Shown: positions 6,701 through 15,770 of the stretch, one piece after another
How the letters are laid out: each line of letters opens with the position of its first letter
Position numbering within the stretch: position 1 is the first letter of the stretch
Origin: an uncultured Poribacteria bacterium
Lineage (GTDB): Bacteria; Poribacteria; WGA-4E; WGA-3G
Direction of reading: 5' to 3'
Length of the DNA stretch: 64,000 bases
Assembly: GCA_951828515.1 (NCBI GenBank)
Contig: OX639992.1
Coordinates: forward strand, 4,132,217-4,196,216
Made by a program: the position numbers and the translations under genes
The notes under the pieces: generated by a model
Told to the model about the DNA's origin: nothing
Database searches by the model: none
What the model saw: only the letters and a program-made list of their open reading frames with translations

Positions 6701-9440
6701 TATCCCCGCTTTCTGGATTGAGAATATCTTCAGCGGCAGTGCGTCCGCTAATCTTGAAAGCAAGGTCGCCTCCCTCTGTCGCAAACTTTTGAATGCTATT
6801 AAGAGTGCCGCAGTCTTCAGTAGTGACACGGACATCTTGAGCGACATCTACAAGTTTTCGAGTAAGGTAACCCGACGCGGCGGTTTTCATCGCCGTATCC
6901 ACCAAACCCTTACGAGATCCATAAGTAGAGTTAAAGTAGTCAAGGACATCCAGACCATCACGATAAGAGGTGGTAATCGGCGGAATAAGAATTTCGCCGC
7001 TCTGCTTCGCTTTCAACCCGATAACCGCACTGATTTGCATAAATGGATTCTTCCGGGCTCGTGCACCACTATCTGCCATGATATGTACCGGACTGAAGCC
7101 CTCTACTGTTCTTTCGCCTACCTCTGACCCAGTGGGATCGACATACGGATGAATCTTACGCGGATCACCTCGCTCAACGAGGGAGGTCTCTAACCGGGGT
7201 AAATCATCGAACATCTCATCCTCAACTTTTTTGAGGGCATCCAACCAGATACGAATCTGCTCGTTTTCCTGTTCTTCACGCTCGGTCGCTGTGACGTTGC
7301 TAAGGAGTTCGTCAATATCTGTCTGTGCTTTGTTCACCAAGGCATCACGATTGTCAGGGATGATGTAATCCGCGATGCCAGGCGAAATACCGCTCAGCGT
7401 CGCATACTCGAAAGCGAGTTTCTGGACTTTCTCAAGCACTTCAGTCGTGACACGTGTGCCCAGTTCGTTGAAACACCGATGGATTAGATCTGATAATTCC
7501 CTGCCTCCAGCTTCGGCATTGAAGAACGGAAGTTGCTGCTGGGAATTTTTATCCTCCCACTCTAAACCGGACGGCAGTACTTCGTTAAACATTACCCTAC
7601 CTACTGTCGTCAGAATGGGTTCCGTGGTTTTCCCGTTATCCCCATTAGAGGCACAGAAAAACTGGATGCTGTCGTGCAATTTGAGTTGACCCGCTGCATG
7701 AGCCGTAATAACCTCTTCTGGGTGTGTATAGCGACGATGGAACCACGGCTTTTCGCGGAGTGCCTCAAAAGTAGCAGGATCCCTTGCTGTATAAGCATCA
7801 TGCAGAAGTGCCGCATCCGCCGCGTGCTCTGGCAACACCTTTGTCAGGAAACTCGGTCCGAGTACCATGTCAAGTTCCGGAACAGCAACAGGATCACCGT
7901 GTGAGGGCTTGAGAATGTTATGACTGCTGAGCATTAGGAGTTTCGCTTCAGCTTGCGCTTCCACGGTGAGTGGTACGTGGACTGCCATCTGATCACCGTC
8001 AAAATCAGCATTAAACGCTTTACAGACAAGTGGCGGAATCCTGATCGATTTACCCTCTACTAAGACAGGCAAAAACGCCTGAATGCCGAGCCGGTGCAAA
8101 GTTGGCGGACGGTTGAGTAAAACTGGATGATCCGCAATGACTTCCTCTACAACTTCCCATACCGGAGAATCGGAATCAACGTGTTCCGCGATGTGCTTCG
8201 CACGCTTAATGGTCTGTGTATACCCATACGCTTGAAGTCTCTCAATGATGAAAGGCTTGAACAACTCCACAGCCATGCGTTTTGGGATCCCACACTGATG
8301 TAACCCCAATTCAGGTCCAACAACGATGACGCTACGCCCAGAGTAGTCAACCCGCTTACCAAGTAGATTCTGACGGAACCTCCCAATCTTACCTTTGAGA
8401 ACATCGGCAAGGGATTTGAGCGGGCGGTTACCCGGACCAGTGACACGCCTACCGTGCCGTCCATTGTCGAAGAATGCATCAACTGCTTCCTGTAACATCC
8501 GCTTCTCGTTCCGGAGAATGACTTCTGGAGAGCGGAGCTGTATCAGTTTACGCAGGCGGTTGTTCCGATTGATAACACGGCGATACAGATCGTTCAGGTC
8601 ACTGGTAGCAAAACGTCCACCTTCCAACGGAACAAGGGGTCGCAAATCCGGTGGGATGACAGGAATAACATCCAAAATCATCCATTCCGGTCGCTGACCG
8701 ATTTCTGCGAAGTCCGCTATCTGTTTCAGCTGCTTGGCGATCTTCAGTTTTTTCTGGTGGCTCGTTGTTGCTTCCAACTCTGCGGTTAACTTCTCTATCT
8801 CTGCCTCAAGATCAATATCACTCAGTAATTCGCGAATGACTTCTGCCCCGGTGCCAGCCCGAAATCCACCCCAGTACTTGTTGCTATGCTCTATGTACTC
8901 AATCTCGGTTAACACCTGCCCGCGTTCAAGGGGGCAATCTGGGTCAGTCACTTCAACGACGATAAAACCCTCAAAATAGAGTACACGTTCAACATCACGT
9001 GAGGAGAGTTCACAGAAAGTGCCGATCCGAGAAGGGATTCCTTTAAAGTACCATATATGTGAGACAGGTGCAGCAAGTTGGATATATCCGAGTCGATCTC
9101 TGCGAACGCGCTGTTGCGTGATTTCAACGCCACAACGGTCACATATCATCCCTTTATGTTTAATCCGTTTATACTTACCACAATTACATTCCCAATCCTT
9201 TTGTGGTCCAAAGATAGCCTCACAGAAGAGACCCTCCGGTTCTGGACGAAAGGAGCGGTAATTAATAGTCTCTGCCTTCTTGACCTCGCCACAACTACAC
9301 GTCCCTTTCTCTGGACAGATGAAAGGTCCATCCGCTGCTTGAGCAGGATTCCGACGTTTGCAGCTGGTCTGCTTCGATTCATCTTTAATCTGATCGGGCG
9401 AGGCTATCTTTATGGAGATGCTGTCAAATGTCGTATTCAT
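3723..9440 (-). CDS. rpoC: RNA polymerase beta-prime subunit with a giant trigger-loop insertion
   Basis: Catalytic beta-prime subunit of RNA polymerase, 1,905 residues against about 1,200-1,400 usually. The N-terminal zinc ribbon is C-x-C...C-x-x-C at residues 85-103. The catalytic NADFDGDQMA lies near residue 480, and the second zinc site ends in CQTDDGICAKC. The trigger-loop N-helix LTMRTFHTGG is near residue 990 and its C-helix IPRVTELFEARRP near 1650. About 650 residues lie between the two helices, at the site where E. coli carries its SI3 domain (about 190 residues). Residues about 1045-1600 of this insertion are roughly twelve degenerate units of 40-45 residues (consensus YxVTxVxHPxCxLxxGxxLT, then EY and GF). 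An AGGAGG site lies 14 bases before the ATG. The gene follows rpoB on the same strand. Confidence 0.97.
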   Translation of the reverse strand: MNTTFDSISIKIASPDQIKDESKQTSCKRRNPAQAADGPFICPEKGTCSCGEVKKAETINYRSFRPEPEGLFCEAIFGPQKDWECNCGKYKRIKHKGMICDRCGVEITQQRVRRDRLGYIQLAAPVSHIWYFKGIPSRIGTFCELSSRDVERVLYFEGFIVVEVTDPDCPLERGQVLTEIEYIEHSNKYWGGFRAGTGAEVIRELLSDIDLEAEIEKLTAELEATTSHQKKLKIAKQLKQIADFAEIGQRPEWMILDVIPVIPPDLRPLVPLEGGRFATSDLNDLYRRVINRNNRLRKLIQLRSPEVILRNEKRMLQEAVDAFFDNGRHGRRVTGPGNRPLKSLADVLKGKIGRFRQNLLGKRVDYSGRSVIVVGPELGLHQCGIPKRMAVELFKPFIIERLQAYGYTQTIKRAKHIAEHVDSDSPVWEVVEEVIADHPVLLNRPPTLHRLGIQAFLPVLVEGKSIRIPPLVCKAFNADFDGDQMAVHVPLTVEAQAEAKLLMLSSHNILKPSHGDPVAVPELDMVLGPSFLTKVLPEHAADAALLHDAYTARDPATFEALREKPWFHRRYTHPEEVITAHAAGQLKLHDSIQFFCASNGDNGKTTEPILTTVGRVMFNEVLPSGLEWEDKNSQQQLPFFNAEAGGRELSDLIHRCFNELGTRVTTEVLEKVQKLAFEYATLSGISPGIADYIIPDNRDALVNKAQTDIDELLSNVTATEREEQENEQIRIWLDALKKVEDEMFDDLPRLETSLVERGDPRKIHPYVDPTGSEVGERTVEGFSPVHIMADSGARARKNPFMQISAVIGLKAKQSGEILIPPITTSYRDGLDVLDYFNSTYGSRKGLVDTAMKTAASGYLTRKLVDVAQDVRVTTEDCGTLNSIQKFATEGGDLAFKISGRTAAEDILNPESGDILVPSGTVISAQIADQIEELNIDVVPVRSVLTCQTDDGICAKCYGHDLTTNDLVNVGEAVGIIAAQSIGEPGTQLTMRTFHTGGAVEDVSEARQRRILSKTSGTVYFRDFQPGRTVEKEGELWVATENRGNLDGPAYKVQQVNHPDCQLREGELLSEKQYTENMERYKGFDTKTWQYQVTDVLDSNCDLKVGDRLSQAEYVKAQMAYGFQRFVTSKYRVTRVQHPKLSLSVGAELTEEEIEELRADIRQGINGEWHYLDAETGERIAIESLTANSNPQSEISNPQDEDPRQAMVSDSHSASFNRVYCITEIDQRTSKAFGFKVGDEVVPEDIAPLLNPFEVETKPVYVVHTEVAEFTVDQTLTSREYEDARTEYQQLERAFKVEKQDIERHYVTAVHHPECPLTEGEELAEPALTRAHKRFTGFNAQRLRHRVTQALHPDCGLKPGELLTENEKKQFDERYPGFTTFQTKSTAGGFAGERMYRVTSVNHPACELEVGGLLTQKESSKNRREYKGFEVTRYYEVTHIEDGTTELSVGQRLTEIEYKALRKKNPGLAEKVKSVYEVVSVHHPELNLEVDPEPSEEEDKTYLSEEDYKTYNRKFKGFDAELVYKVTEDQRDVDERFEIGTILPSKEYRAHEKANERVTHTITEVHHPNFEYPVGDELPEEEYNEAAKRYPGFEVDELSLRMRIEVETTDGNRVPHVIPTGYSFSLAEGDSIRKGDTLAELHERTANLDIVAGIPRVTELFEARRPKRGEAAEIAEIEGNVESAGTKSGIPAYRIEHEGHQSRLYQIPDEKRRVAEGDWVNAGEPLTDGYLNPHDILSIGRTTIEGVSVEGDEAVWSYLVDEVQKVYGKGTINDKHVETIVRQMLTKIRITEPGDTNFYPNDEVQRKQFESVNSEIAEKGGTPASGEPILQSISKASLSTDSFISAASFQQTTKVLTDAAVSGQTDRLFGLKENVILGRLIPAGSGFSSFQNLEVTSTESEISEDD
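5850..5895 (-). repeat. In-frame heptad-type repeat inside rpoC
   Basis: The plus strand shows GCGGATTGCTGATCTCGGAT and then TGCGGATTGC, 7-base-step repeats like those between genes. On the coding strand they give the low-complexity SNPQSEISNPQ between trigger-loop repeat units 3 and 4. The reading frame is kept. Confidence 0.6.
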
Positions 9441-9450
9441 TTTTTTAACT

Positions 9451-9628
9451 ATGACCTCCTGGGCTGCGCTCCACTACGTTACGCGCAGGTTTCTGGTTAC
9501 ATCTCAACTCTGCTTGAGGACTTTGGGGGAAACATTAAACGAAACCTGTAGCCTGCAACAACGGCGCAGGCGGATTTGAGAAACACACTTCAAAGATATA
9601 ATGACCGTAATTTCTCCGCAAGGTAAAA
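9451..9628 (+). repeat. Leader repeat element, copy 3, antisense between rpoB and rpoC
   Basis: The plus strand holds CTGCGCTCCACTACGTTACG, then AACATTAAACGAAACCTG, TAGCCTGCAACAACGGCGCA, and TTTCTCCGCAAGGTAAAATT, ending at the rpoB stop. It is near-identical to copy 1 over its 3' 110 bases. Here it points against transcription of rpoBC, so its ribosome-binding end cannot serve rpoC, which has its own AGGAGG. Confidence 0.85.
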
Positions 9629-12600
9629 TTAAGAGTCTTCATCCTTATCAAGGGATACATGAAGTCCAAGGGTTTGAAGTTCGCGGACCAAGACTTTGAA
9701 TGATTCCGGTGTACCGGGCGGTTCAGGGTTTAACCCTTTCACAACTGATTCGTAAATTTCTCTTCTGCCAAGAACGTCATCTGATTTGAGCGTGAGCATT
9801 TCTTGGAGTGTATGGGCTGCACCATAAGCCTCCAATGCCCAGACCTCCATCTCACCGAGTCGTTGACCCCCGTGTTGTGCCTTGCCACCCAACGGTTGCT
9901 GTGTAACAAGAGAGTAGGGGCCCGTTGAGCGAGCATGCATCTTATCAGCAACAAGGTGGTTCAACTTGAGGAAATAGACGTATCCGACCGTTACTTCCTG
10001 GGCAAATGACTCACCGGTCCTACCATCAAAAAGGATGCTCTTACCGGTCTTTTTACTGCGTTCCGGGAGCTCGGTCTTACCAAGCATTTCAAAGATTTCG
10101 TCCTCTGTCGCACCATCGAATACAGGAGACTCTACTTGGATACCGAGTTCATGACATGCCCATCCGAGATGAATTTCCAAGATTTGACCGACGTTCATTC
10201 GAGAGGGCACACCTAATGGGTTCAGGACCAATTCAACTGGGGTGCCATCTGGGAGATAGGGCATATCCTCAGCAGGCAAAATTTTGGCAACAACACCTTT
10301 GTTGCCGTAGCGACCTGCCATTTTATCGCCGACAGAAATCGGACGCTTGCTTGCGACATAGACTTTGACGCGTTTGATGACGCCTGGTTTTAGTTCATCA
10401 CCCATCTCTAACTGCTGAAGTGCGCGTTCTTGCTCCTCAGTGTAAGTGGTTATCCTTCCTTGCGCCATTTCTTCAACACGCTGGATATGCTCTCTGGCAT
10501 CGGCATCGGTTACATGGATGTCTGAGAAAGACAAGCTACATGATTTACGCGCCTGCTGATAATCGGCATCAGAGACATATTCTCCGACAGACAACTTACA
10601 CTCGGGGTCAAAAACAGCGGTAATGTGCCAGACGCTATCGATTTTCAAATCCTTGATGGTCTGCTTGAGTGATGACAGTTCATCCGTCGTTAATCGCTGC
10701 CCTGCTGCTATGGGACGCGCTGGAAAATCTCTGGAGACTCGTAGATAATCGTTGTCGGAGAGTTCTTGACCTTCGGTCAATGGGCATGCAGGATCGAAAA
10801 CTTCCTTAATTTGCCAAAATAACTCGGCTTGTAAACCAGGATAGATTTGACTGAAGTTCGCCCATTCTTCCTCATTCAGCCTCTGTGTCTCAACGACAGG
10901 GCATCCAGTTGCTTCAAGGTGGGCAGTAACTCCAATCTCAAACTCAGAACGCGCACACGGTTGCAACACAGCTTGATCAACGACTTGTGCTTCTGAGTCT
11001 TGTGTCGGAGGCGAGTCACTGGTCGAATCTACGAGTTCGTAGAAATCCCAGTTATCGGATTCTGACTCACCGTCGGTTACCAATACACCAAATCGTGCTC
11101 CTGTTGCAGCAAGCATCTCTGTCAGCCGATCAGAAGGATGCCCGTTTTCGGCATCTTCATCGTCAGTGTCGGCGTCTTCACACACAGCGATAGCAATCAC
11201 ACTGTTATCGTAACCCTGAAGCATAACATCGGCATCTTCTGTAGGAGAGGTTTGTAACCCCGATTCCTTAGGTTCCGTTTCCTGTAGGAATGGCTCCGTA
11301 CTTCCCAAGATCGGTTTGCATACTTCGCTAAAGTACTCTGACACCCCTGAAGCAGCCGAAGGATGGACCACAATAGTAGGAATTGGTTCAGGTACATCCG
11401 TTACCCTATAACCTGCTTCAGCGATAAAAGCTTCAGAATTTGTATCTTCGGTTACCAAGTGATACTCATCTGCAGTGAAACCGGAAATATAAGCGTCCAA
11501 CACCTCAGCTGTTAGGATGTCACCAGCATTAGCGAAGAGGTTAGCGTCAGCATCACCTTTAGTTCCATCAACCCTGTAGAGCGGATTAGCAAGTTCACAG
11601 CCTATGAGTGTTTCGCGAATTTCTTCGACTTTTCGGCGACGGATAGAAGCGATCTGCTCACGCGAAGTCTCCTCAATCTCCTTGCGTTTCGAGTCATATC
11701 GTAGGTTGTCAGCCTTCGATGATCCTGAATCGCTTTGTGTCCAACCTCCGCGGCGGGAGACTGCGTCCGGCTTACGGGAAAACACTTTTACATCAATGAC
11801 GACGCCTTCAATACCAGGACGGACATAGGTCGAGGCATCTCTGACTTCTTTGACCTTCTCACCAAAGATCGCGCGCAAAAGTTTCTCTTCCGGACCATAT
11901 TCGCTTTCACCTTTCGGTGTAATTTTTCCGACAAGGATGCTTCCCGCACCCACAACACTCCCAACACGAATAATGCCCTCTTCATCAAGTTGTGTGAGCC
12001 GTTGCTCGCTGACGTTCGGAATATCACGGGTGATTTCCTCCGGACCTACTTTCGTCTCACGTGCCTCCACTTCAAATTCCTCAATGTGGATAGAGGTGAA
12101 GGTATCCTCCTTGATGAGTGTCTCACTTATCAGGATAGAGTCCTCGTAGTTGTGTCCGCCCCAGGGCATATAAGCACACAACACGTTCCGCCCAAGGGCG
12201 AGTTCGCCACTCTCTGTAGAGGTGCCATCCACAATAACCTGTCCGGCTTCAACTTTATCGCCCACCGCAACGATCGGGTGCTGGTGGATACAGGTGCCGC
12301 TGTTACTCCGTTTGAAGGTCTGGAGTTTGTAGACGTCGTAGCCCATTTCGCTGAACGTATTTTCACCCTTATCATGATGAAGTGTTTCGCCGGTATATAT
12401 GAGAATCTCGTCGGCGGAAACGCTTGTGACGGTACCGGCTCGCTTAGCAGTGATAAGTGCGCCTGAATACAGTGCTGCCGGTGCCTCCATCCCTGTTCCA
12501 ACGAGTGGTGCTTCTGGACGAACAAGCGGGACAGCCTGACGTTGGTGATTAGCACCCATCAAAGCACGGTTTGCATCCTCGTGTTCCAGAAACGGGACCA

Positions 12601-14869
12601 GCGCGGCAGAAATGCCAACGATTTGCTGCGGGGAAACGCCGATATAGTCCACCTTTTCCATCGGAACCGACAGGACATCCTCGCCACTGCGTACAGGCAG
12701 TGTGTGCTCAGATGCATCACCATTTCCGGTTTGTTCAGCATGACTCGAGGTCGCCTTTGCAGCAATATACGCAGTATCTTCACTATCTGCTGTGAGATAT
12801 TCTACTGGACCCACTACTGAACCATCCTCGACTTTATGGTAAGGGGTCTCTATAAAGCCATACGGGTTTATCCGCCCGTAACACGCCAACGAAACGATGA
12901 GACCGATGGATGGACCCTCAGGTGTTTCCAAGGGACAGACACGTCCATAGTGCGTTCGATGTACATCCCGAACAGCTGCCGTTGCTCTATCTCGGTGAAG
13001 CCCGCCTGGACCAATCGCTGAGATACGACGTTTATGTGTCAATTCGTCCAACGGATTAATCTGCTGCATAAACTGTGACAACTGGTTTGATCCAAAGAAT
13101 TCTCGGAGTGCCATCATCAGAGGTTTCGGGTTTATGAGCGAAGAGGGAACGATCTTCGTGATATCGTTATTGGTGCTCAAACGTTCGCGCGTAGTTCTGC
13201 GAATCTGGAATAAACCCATTCGGAACTGGTTTTCGAGGAGCTCACCGATAACACGCACGCGGCGATTACCGAGATGATCGAGATCGTCTTTCGGAGCAAT
13301 CGCGTTGTGGACTTTAAGAAGATAATCTACCGTAGCAGCAATATCTTCGGGACGAAGTGTGCGAAAAGCCTCTTCAGGCGACTCACCATAAATGGGAATG
13401 TTCTGGAATTTACGATTCAGCTTGTACCGTCCAACGACCCCTAAATCGTATCGGTGAGCGTCAAAGAGCAACCATGAAAGGTGTTTACGAGCGTTCTCTA
13501 TGCCAGCGGGATCCCCGGGTCTCAGCGTGCGAAAAATTGTAAGCAGCGCGGCATCTTTTAATGTATATGGCTCCTCATAGTCCGCCTGTCGGTCGCGTTC
13601 CAACGTATTACGCAAGAATCGAATGTGCTGGCAATCTTCCTCATCCAGCACCGTGACTGACTCAATACCAGCCTCATTGAGGCGTTCCAATTCTGTTTCA
13701 GTGAGAAGCGTATTCGCTGTCAGGAGCACTTCACCAGTCTCTGGGTTGATAACGTCTTCAGCACAGACTCTACCGACACTTTCCTGACTATCTTCGGACA
13801 AAATCTGTTCAGCTGTGAACGCTTTGTTTCCGTAACGGGCGCGCGCCTCTTCGTATTCCGAATTCGTTAGCACCTGTCCAAGAATGAACTCACACCCACT
13901 ATTGTGGGTGTCAATAACACACCGAAGAAGCTCAGTTTCAAAACCCTTCCACTTCCTGCGAAGGCTCGTACGATCTTTATATGTAAGTTCTTGTCCAATC
14001 TCCAGTGGACAGTCCGCATCCGTTACTTCTGTAACGCGATAACATCTCTCTACCTCAAGGTCAGGGTAGTCTTTGCTGGCTTGTCGGAAGTCCGCAGCAT
14101 CTAATAGATCCCCTGATTTGATTTGTTTTGCTGGTCCTTCTACATGCGTAACCTGCCATCCAGCAAGCACAAGTCGTTCCGTCTTGGCGTAAAGTTTCAG
14201 AATATCGGCATCTGACTCCCAACCGAGTGCACGAAGTAGCACGGTAGCGGGTAGTTTTCTGCGCTTGTCAATACGGACGTAAATCTGATCTTTAGAGTCT
14301 ATTTCAAATTCAACCCATGCCCCTCGATACGGGATAATTTGGGCAGTCGGGGTGCTCCGCCCCGTCGGCAATGATTTTTCAAGAAAAATTACGCCCGGTG
14401 AACGGTGCAGCTGGCTCACGATTACACGCTCACTGCCATTGACAATGAAACTGCCATTTTCCGTCATTAAAGGGACTTCGCCGAGGTACACATCAGATTC
14501 ACGAATATCCACAACGTGGGGTTCATCTGCATCCGAGTCTGCCTCACGCAGAACAAGCATAATACGGGCAGTAAGAGATACTTGATATGTTACACCGCGC
14601 GCAACACATTCTTGGAGCGTATATTTCGGTATGCCAAGGCTGTAACTGACAAATTCAAGACTGTTAACCTCCGAAAAGTCGCGAATCGGAAATACTTCCT
14701 TAAACACCGCTTGGAGGCCAGTATCTGGACGTTCATTGGGTGGGACATCTCGTTGTAAGAAGGCATCGTATGAAAGTTTTTGGGTCTCTATAAGATTCGG
14801 GAGTGGCGTCCGAACCTGCGTTTTCGCAAAAGACATTCTCTCATTTTTTTCGATGGGCTTTTTGTTCAC
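9629..14869 (-). CDS. rpoB: RNA polymerase beta subunit with two insertions
   Basis: Beta subunit of RNA polymerase, 1,746 residues against about 1,150-1,350 usually. The core is intact: the rifampicin-pocket segment GSNQLSQFMQQINPLDELTH, RVCPLETPEGPSIGL, the GDKMAGRYGNKG motif, and the C-terminal clamp region ending LQTLGLHVSLDKDEDS. Two stretches carry the repeat also found in RpoC: residues about 235-345 (including VTDADCPLEIGQELT) and residues about 1305-1440, within a roughly 450-residue insertion at the place of the E. coli beta SI2 domain. Part of that insertion (about 1180-1300) is very acidic, for example EDADTDDEDAENG. The position matching E. coli D516 in the rifampicin site is Gln. 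It has its own strong promoter at 14985-15013 and is first in rpoBC; no rplJ or rplL precedes it. Confidence 0.97.
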   Translation of the reverse strand: MNKKPIEKNERMSFAKTQVRTPLPNLIETQKLSYDAFLQRDVPPNERPDTGLQAVFKEVFPIRDFSEVNSLEFVSYSLGIPKYTLQECVARGVTYQVSLTARIMLVLREADSDADEPHVVDIRESDVYLGEVPLMTENGSFIVNGSERVIVSQLHRSPGVIFLEKSLPTGRSTPTAQIIPYRGAWVEFEIDSKDQIYVRIDKRRKLPATVLLRALGWESDADILKLYAKTERLVLAGWQVTHVEGPAKQIKSGDLLDAADFRQASKDYPDLEVERCYRVTEVTDADCPLEIGQELTYKDRTSLRRKWKGFETELLRCVIDTHNSGCEFILGQVLTNSEYEEARARYGNKAFTAEQILSEDSQESVGRVCAEDVINPETGEVLLTANTLLTETELERLNEAGIESVTVLDEEDCQHIRFLRNTLERDRQADYEEPYTLKDAALLTIFRTLRPGDPAGIENARKHLSWLLFDAHRYDLGVVGRYKLNRKFQNIPIYGESPEEAFRTLRPEDIAATVDYLLKVHNAIAPKDDLDHLGNRRVRVIGELLENQFRMGLFQIRRTTRERLSTNNDITKIVPSSLINPKPLMMALREFFGSNQLSQFMQQINPLDELTHKRRISAIGPGGLHRDRATAAVRDVHRTHYGRVCPLETPEGPSIGLIVSLACYGRINPYGFIETPYHKVEDGSVVGPVEYLTADSEDTAYIAAKATSSHAEQTGNGDASEHTLPVRSGEDVLSVPMEKVDYIGVSPQQIVGISAALVPFLEHEDANRALMGANHQRQAVPLVRPEAPLVGTGMEAPAALYSGALITAKRAGTVTSVSADEILIYTGETLHHDKGENTFSEMGYDVYKLQTFKRSNSGTCIHQHPIVAVGDKVEAGQVIVDGTSTESGELALGRNVLCAYMPWGGHNYEDSILISETLIKEDTFTSIHIEEFEVEARETKVGPEEITRDIPNVSEQRLTQLDEEGIIRVGSVVGAGSILVGKITPKGESEYGPEEKLLRAIFGEKVKEVRDASTYVRPGIEGVVIDVKVFSRKPDAVSRRGGWTQSDSGSSKADNLRYDSKRKEIEETSREQIASIRRRKVEEIRETLIGCELANPLYRVDGTKGDADANLFANAGDILTAEVLDAYISGFTADEYHLVTEDTNSEAFIAEAGYRVTDVPEPIPTIVVHPSAASGVSEYFSEVCKPILGSTEPFLQETEPKESGLQTSPTEDADVMLQGYDNSVIAIAVCEDADTDDEDAENGHPSDRLTEMLAATGARFGVLVTDGESESDNWDFYELVDSTSDSPPTQDSEAQVVDQAVLQPCARSEFEIGVTAHLEATGCPVVETQRLNEEEWANFSQIYPGLQAELFWQIKEVFDPACPLTEGQELSDNDYLRVSRDFPARPIAAGQRLTTDELSSLKQTIKDLKIDSVWHITAVFDPECKLSVGEYVSDADYQQARKSCSLSFSDIHVTDADAREHIQRVEEMAQGRITTYTEEQERALQQLEMGDELKPGVIKRVKVYVASKRPISVGDKMAGRYGNKGVVAKILPAEDMPYLPDGTPVELVLNPLGVPSRMNVGQILEIHLGWACHELGIQVESPVFDGATEDEIFEMLGKTELPERSKKTGKSILFDGRTGESFAQEVTVGYVYFLKLNHLVADKMHARSTGPYSLVTQQPLGGKAQHGGQRLGEMEVWALEAYGAAHTLQEMLTLKSDDVLGRREIYESVVKGLNPEPPGTPESFKVLVRELQTLGLHVSLDKDEDS

Positions 14870-14984
14870 TGAATGAAGTCTCCCTACTTGGCGGTGGTTA
14901 CGCAGTTTACGAATAGACTTTTGAAAAAGCCTGCTTCCTCAACTGCTTTTTCGGTCTTAATATGGTGGCATAGCATAACAGAAT

Positions 14985-15013
14985 ATTATATATTATATTT
15001 CGTGGAATGTCAA
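14985..15013 (-). promoter_or_regulatory. rpoBC promoter
   Basis: On the minus strand, perfect -35 TTGACA (15008-15013) and perfect -10 TATAAT (14985-14990), spacer 17. The transcript should start near 14978, giving a leader of about 108 bases. Surrounding sequence is very A/T-rich. The rest of the 352-base gap 14870-15221 holds only a weak rightward candidate (TTGCAA at 15040, TGATAT at 15063) for the next gene. Confidence 0.9.
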
Positions 15014-15221
15014 GAAAAAAATAAAAAAATCACATTTTTTTGCAATTTAATGCAATAATGTATGATATTAACCCTCACAATCGTAATTTTTATAGCAATA
15101 AACGAGGCGTTGGCGCGTTAAATGCTGTTCGCGGCACCCGATAAAAATGCCATTCACACTATCGAGGAGCAGAACGTAGATTTTAAGGTCAGACAATAGA
15201 GCTTGGACTGTGGAGGATAAC

Positions 15222-15770
15222 ATGGGAGCAATCACAACACCACTGTCGGTTAAAGCAATCATCGGCGTGCTAACAGTTGACCCTAACCTCCTGCCAACAG
15301 TTTATACAGAACTAACACATCGCCTTGGACCCATTGATTACACAAGTGAATTGATGCCTTTCACGAGCACAGCCTACTATGAGACTGAAATGGGACCAGA
15401 CATCCAACGACAATTTATCAGTTTTGAAAAACTTATCGATGCTGGCACGCTGGCGGAGATGAAGTTATTCACAAATAGCGTGGAGCAAATTTTTGCTATA
15501 AAAAAGTCCGAAGGAGACGCACGGCGCGTCAATTTGGACGCAGGGTACGTCTGTTTAGCAAAACTGGTGCTTGCGTCAACGAAAGACCATGCCCATCGTA
15601 TCTACCTCAGCGACGGTATTTACGCTGAAATTACACTCCGCTTCTACCGTAAAACGTTCCAACCGTGGGAGTGGAGTTATCCCGACTATCGATTACCAAC
15701 ATACATCGCTATTTTTAACCACATTCGCGAACTATATAGGAAACAATTGGATAATGCAGAAATTTCTTAA
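15222..15770 (+). CDS. DUF4416 family protein
   Basis: A 182-residue protein recognisable as DUF4416 from the block GYVCLAKLVLASTKDHAHRI (about residues 109-128), then a YAEITLRFYRKTF strand and PWEWSYPDYR. The family is small, conserved and of unknown function; no catalytic role should be assumed. I chose the ATG at 15222 because a GGAGG lies 5 bases before it; a GTG at 15210 would overlap that site. The predicted protein is soluble and cytoplasmic. Its 3' end overlaps the next gene by 17 bases, so the two are probably translated from one message. Confidence 0.85.
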   Translation: MGAITTPLSVKAIIGVLTVDPNLLPTVYTELTHRLGPIDYTSELMPFTSTAYYETEMGPDIQRQFISFEKLIDAGTLAEMKLFTNSVEQIFAIKKSEGDARRVNLDAGYVCLAKLVLASTKDHAHRIYLSDGIYAEITLRFYRKTFQPWEWSYPDYRLPTYIAIFNHIRELYRKQLDNAEIS

